Assembly (NCBI GenBank): GCA_021828605.1
Contig: JAJZEG010000296.1
Coordinates: 1 to 8,486, forward strand
Direction of reading: 5' to 3'
Source: Pseudomonadota bacterium
Lineage (GTDB): Bacteria > Pseudomonadota > Alphaproteobacteria > Acetobacterales > Acetobacteraceae
DNA length: 8,486 nt
Under the pieces are notes generated by a model. It saw only the letters and a program-made list of their open reading frames with translations. It did no database searches and was not told the origin of the DNA. Shown here in pieces: positions 5,877 through 8,486 of this stretch. Both the position numbers and the translations under genes were made by a program. The stretch's first letter is position 1; each line of letters opens with the position of its first letter.

Positions 5877-6758
5877 TCAAGCGGTTGCGCCCGCGAGGGC
5901 AGCGCGCAATGCCAAGTTGGCGGACGCAGGCAACAGGTTTTCGCGGATCAGCCAATCGATCAGCACCAGATTGACGTTGAATTTGAACGCGTCGCCATCG
6001 AGCATAGTTTGCAGAATTTGTTGGGCTGACCAGAGGGCGAAGGATTCCACCTCGCCATCGGCGGCGTGCGGGGTAAAGTGCGCGGGCAGGGTCAGGTCGT
6101 AGCAAAAGAGCCGATCCCGGCGCAGACCTTCAGGGCGCTCCATGGCATAGTCGATCCGCGCGACCGGACGGGCTTTGGCGATCAAATCGGCGGGAATCGC
6201 GGCCTCCTCGGCGGCTTCCTTGGCCAGCGTCGCCTCCGGGGTGAGCCCCGCCGAGACGCCGCCGCCGACCAGATTATCGAATTTGCCGGGATCGAGTTTT
6301 TTCGAAGCACTCCGCTTGGCGATCCATAAAGCGGGCCCCTCCGCGCGCCGCACCACGCCGTTCAAATGCACCCCCGCCCCGATCACGCCAAAACGCGGCA
6401 CCGCGCCGCGATCCAGCACCGCCAAGGCTTGGTCCGTCGCCGGATCGCGCACGTCGAAATCCTCGCCACGGCACGCAAAGCCAAAATCCGGGCTGAGTTG
6501 CCGGGCGGCTTGATTTAATTGCGGTGCGGCGGCGGGATCGAGCGTGATCCCGCTGTCATCCCGACGCGCGGCAGCGCCGAAATAGGCGCAAAAAGCGTCG
6601 GCAAAATCGGGTTTGAGATACCCGACCGATGCCGCGCCGATGCGCCATTCCACCCGCTCGCCCGGCAAAATAGCGGATTGGCAGGCGCTTATATGGCCGA
6701 GCAAGGGCGAAATATCGCGAAGATGCAAAAAGCAAGGCTGGGTCGAGGCATGGTCCAT
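5877..6758 (-). CDS. DUF4743-type Nudix hydrolase (thiamine-related Tnr3/NUDX20-like family)
   Basis: A two-part protein of 293 residues from the ATG at 6758; a TTG two codons earlier is possible. The N-terminal part (to about 120) fits the DUF4743 domain that precedes the Nudix fold in this family. The Nudix part contains KKLDPGKFDNLVGGG (153-167 from the ATG) and then SAGLTPEATLAKEAAEEAAI (169-188) as the Nudix box. The metal-binding KEAAEE core (180-185) is present. The usual GE of GX5E is GL (L172), and the R of REUXEE is K; as I recall, this family commonly varies at the GE site. Related eukaryotic enzymes hydrolyse damaged thiamine diphosphates such as oxy- and oxothiamine diphosphate; that substrate is inferred here, not shown. 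The gene is divergent from the ABC exporter and could share a control region with it. Confidence 0.85.
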   Translation of the reverse strand: MDHASTQPCFLHLRDISPLLGHISACQSAILPGERVEWRIGAASVGYLKPDFADAFCAYFGAAARRDDSGITLDPAAAPQLNQAARQLSPDFGFACRGEDFDVRDPATDQALAVLDRGAVPRFGVIGAGVHLNGVVRRAEGPALWIAKRSASKKLDPGKFDNLVGGGVSAGLTPEATLAKEAAEEAAIPADLIAKARPVARIDYAMERPEGLRRDRLFCYDLTLPAHFTPHAADGEVESFALWSAQQILQTMLDGDAFKFNVNLVLIDWLIRENLLPASANLALRAALAGATA

Positions 6759-6797
6759 TGGCAATCAAGGGATCAAGTGCCATGTCCCGTCAATGGA
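6754..6797. repeat. Mirrored start sites between divergent genes
   Basis: TCCATTG (6754-6760) and CAATGGA (6791-6797) form a 7-bp inverted repeat centred on the gap between the Nudix and ABC genes. Each arm contains the start codon of one gene, so both open with CAATGGAY on their own strand. Between them lies a direct repeat ATCAAG at 6764-6769 and 6772-6777. I see no convincing -35/-10 pair for either gene in this gap. The symmetry may be chance or a regulator site. Confidence 0.3.
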
Positions 6798-8486
6798 TCC
6801 GCGATTACAAAATAATGTCACACCGGCCACAAGCTCGGCACAGAGCGCACAGGGCGGTGCTGCGATGGTCGGGCAGACAGTGGGCATCGCCCGGACCCGC
6901 AGCAACTGGCAAACCGTACGGGCGTTGCTGCCCTATTTATGGCCCCAGCATGAATGGGCGCTCAGGCTGCGCATGGTGTTCGCGGTGGTGGCGTTGGTCG
7001 CCGCGAAAATCGCGATTGTGGTGATCCCCCTTATTTATGCCCGTGCGGTCAATGATTTATCGGCAAAATCGGGCGTGCTGATCATCCCCGCCGCCTTGGT
7101 GGTGGCGTATGGGCTGGTGCGGGTGATGTCATCGGGGTTTGGCGAATTGCGCGATGGCTTGTTCGCCGCCGTGCAGCAGCGCGCGGCAAGGGCGGTATCG
7201 CGCGAGACGTTTGAGCATTTGCACCGGCTATCCATGCGCTTCCATTTGGACCGGCAAACCGGCGGCCTATCGCGGGTGATTTTGCGCGGGGCGACCGGGA
7301 TTCAAACCGTGCTGCGCCTGGCGACGTTTCAGGTTTTGCCGACGGTTTTAGAATTGGTGCTGACCATTGGCATTCTGTGGCATTTATTTGGCTGGCATTA
7401 TGCGGCGGTGACCTTGCTGACGGTGGGCACCTATATGGCGTTTACCTTGTCCTTCACCGCGTGGCGGATCAAGTTTCGCCGCCAAATGAACGAGACCGAT
7501 AACGCGGCGCAGACCAAGGCGATTGATAGTCTGTTGAATTTCGAGACGGTGAAATATTTCGGTAATGAGACCCACGAAACAAAGCGTTTTGATGAAAGCC
7601 TGACCTCGTATGAACGCGCGGCGGTGCGCTCGCAGGTGACGCTGAGCATGCTGAACTTCGGCCAGGCGGTGATTATTGCCGCAGGTGCCGTTAGTTTAAT
7701 GCTAATGGCGGCGGCGGGGGTGGTGGCCGGGCGGATGAATGTCGGGCAGTTCGTGCTGGTCAATACCTATTTATTGCAGCTTTATCAGCCGCTCAATCTG
7801 ATGGGGTTTGTCTACCGCGAACTCAAGCAGGGGCTGGTCGATATGGAGCAGATGTTCACCCTGCTGCGCACCGAGGAGGAAATTGCTGATCGACCCGGTG
7901 CGCAATCCTTGGCCGCCCATGGCAAGCCGGTGGCGGTGCAGTTTGATAATGTTCGGTTTGGCTACAACCCTAATCGAGAGATTTTGCATGGCGTGAGCTT
8001 TCTGGCCGCACCGGGGCAGAAAATTGCGCTGGTTGGGCCAACCGGCTCAGGCAAATCAACCATTTCGCGGCTGTTATTTCGGTTTTATGACGCAACCGGC
8101 GGTGCGGTGCGCATTGACGGGGTGGATGTGCGCGATATCGGCCAAATCAGCCTGCGCGCCGCCATTGGCGTGGTGCCGCAAGATACCGTGCTGTTCAACG
8201 ACACCATCCTGTATAATATTGGCTATGGTCGCCCGGATGCGAGTGTCGCGGAAATCGAGCAAGCAGCGCGGCTCGCGCAAATTCATGATTTTGTCCTCTC
8301 GCTGCCTGAAGGCTACGCGACCCGGGTGGGTGAGCGGGGCTTGAAATTATCGGGCGGTGAAAAGCAGCGCGTGGCGATTGCCCGCACGATTTTGAAAAAT
8401 CCGCGCTTGTTAATCCTCGACGAGGCGACCAGCGCGCTCGACACCGCGACCGAACAGGAAATTGGCACGGCCTTGCGGCAAATTGC
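6793..8486 (+). CDS. Atm1-type ABC exporter, permease-ATPase fusion (3' truncated by window)
   Basis: The visible 564 residues form an N-terminal six-helix permease and most of a nucleotide-binding domain. Helices are seen near 61-82, 95-116, 181-201, 203-224, 292-313 and 323-345. Atm1-family marks are DSLLNFETVKYFGNE (245-259) and QLYQPLNLMGFVYRE (329-343). The ATPase domain shows Walker A GPTGSGKST (415-423), Q-loop Q463, signature LSGGEKQR (519-526) and Walker B LLILDE (539-544) with the SALD D-loop following. The H-loop lies past the window edge. Relatives in mitochondria and alphaproteobacteria export glutathione-linked sulfur or metal-thiol species across the inner membrane and work as homodimers; substrate here is inferred. 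The ATG at 6793 (MDPRLQNN) is one possible start. The ATG at 6865, with AGGGCGG upstream at 6850-6856, is the alternative and would leave a 106-base divergent gap, more comfortable for two promoters. Confidence 0.92.
   Translation, partial: MDPRLQNNVTPATSSAQSAQGGAAMVGQTVGIARTRSNWQTVRALLPYLWPQHEWALRLRMVFAVVALVAAKIAIVVIPLIYARAVNDLSAKSGVLIIPAALVVAYGLVRVMSSGFGELRDGLFAAVQQRAARAVSRETFEHLHRLSMRFHLDRQTGGLSRVILRGATGIQTVLRLATFQVLPTVLELVLTIGILWHLFGWHYAAVTLLTVGTYMAFTLSFTAWRIKFRRQMNETDNAAQTKAIDSLLNFETVKYFGNETHETKRFDESLTSYERAAVRSQVTLSMLNFGQAVIIAAGAVSLMLMAAAGVVAGRMNVGQFVLVNTYLLQLYQPLNLMGFVYRELKQGLVDMEQMFTLLRTEEEIADRPGAQSLAAHGKPVAVQFDNVRFGYNPNREILHGVSFLAAPGQKIALVGPTGSGKSTISRLLFRFYDATGGAVRIDGVDVRDIGQISLRAAIGVVPQDTVLFNDTILYNIGYGRPDASVAEIEQAARLAQIHDFVLSLPEGYATRVGERGLKLSGGEKQRVAIARTILKNPRLLILDEATSALDTATEQEIGTALRQI

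Overview
The window looks like high-GC alphaproteobacterial DNA, probably Rhodospirillales/Acetobacteraceae. That placement is an inference from the GC-rich third positions, the arginine-rich and lysine-poor proteins, and the Atm1 and DUF4743-Nudix types; nothing in the window fixes the taxon. It is almost entirely coding, with no gene-free stretch over 300 bases and no rRNA, tRNA, CRISPR array or insertion sequence visible.

Left part (1-5454, all + strand): after the last 12 codons of an upstream gene comes a tightly packed operon. Its first five genes follow the order of a group-4 hydrogenase / hydrogenase-4 (hyf) operon: a HyfB/NuoL-like antiporter subunit (57-1277), a HyfC/NuoH-like subunit (1274-2134), a HyfE/HyfF-like membrane protein (2131-3171), a HyfG/NuoD-like large subunit (3168-4385) and a HyfI/NuoB-like iron-sulfur small subunit (4382-4846). 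The sixth gene is RNase HII, rnhB (4843-5454). Every junction is a 4-base ATGA or GTGA overlap, so translation is probably coupled from end to end.

The complex is the main point of interest. By eye, all four subunits other than the small one keep the family fold signatures but have lost the residues that define function. The large subunit lacks all four [NiFe]-binding cysteines and stops where the DPCxxC motif should be. The two antiporter-like subunits lack the buried Lys/Glu/His of the proton path, and one of them has no lysine at all. The NuoH-like subunit has lost key acidic residues. Only the small subunit keeps all four ligands of its [4Fe-4S] cluster. It is best read as a strongly reduced, uninterrupted 'energy-converting hydrogenase-related' (Ehr-like) complex that is probably neither a hydrogenase nor a conventional proton pump. 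Its real role cannot be read from the sequence.

Right part (5451-8486): an unrecognised protein of about 100 residues on the - strand overlaps the rnhB stop tail to tail. It has a plausible AT-rich promoter and operator region (5778-5835). Upstream of it on the same strand lies a DUF4743-type Nudix hydrolase (5877-6758). Divergent from the Nudix gene, with as little as 34 bases between the start codons, is an Atm1-type ABC exporter (6793 to beyond 8486, truncated by the window before its H-loop).
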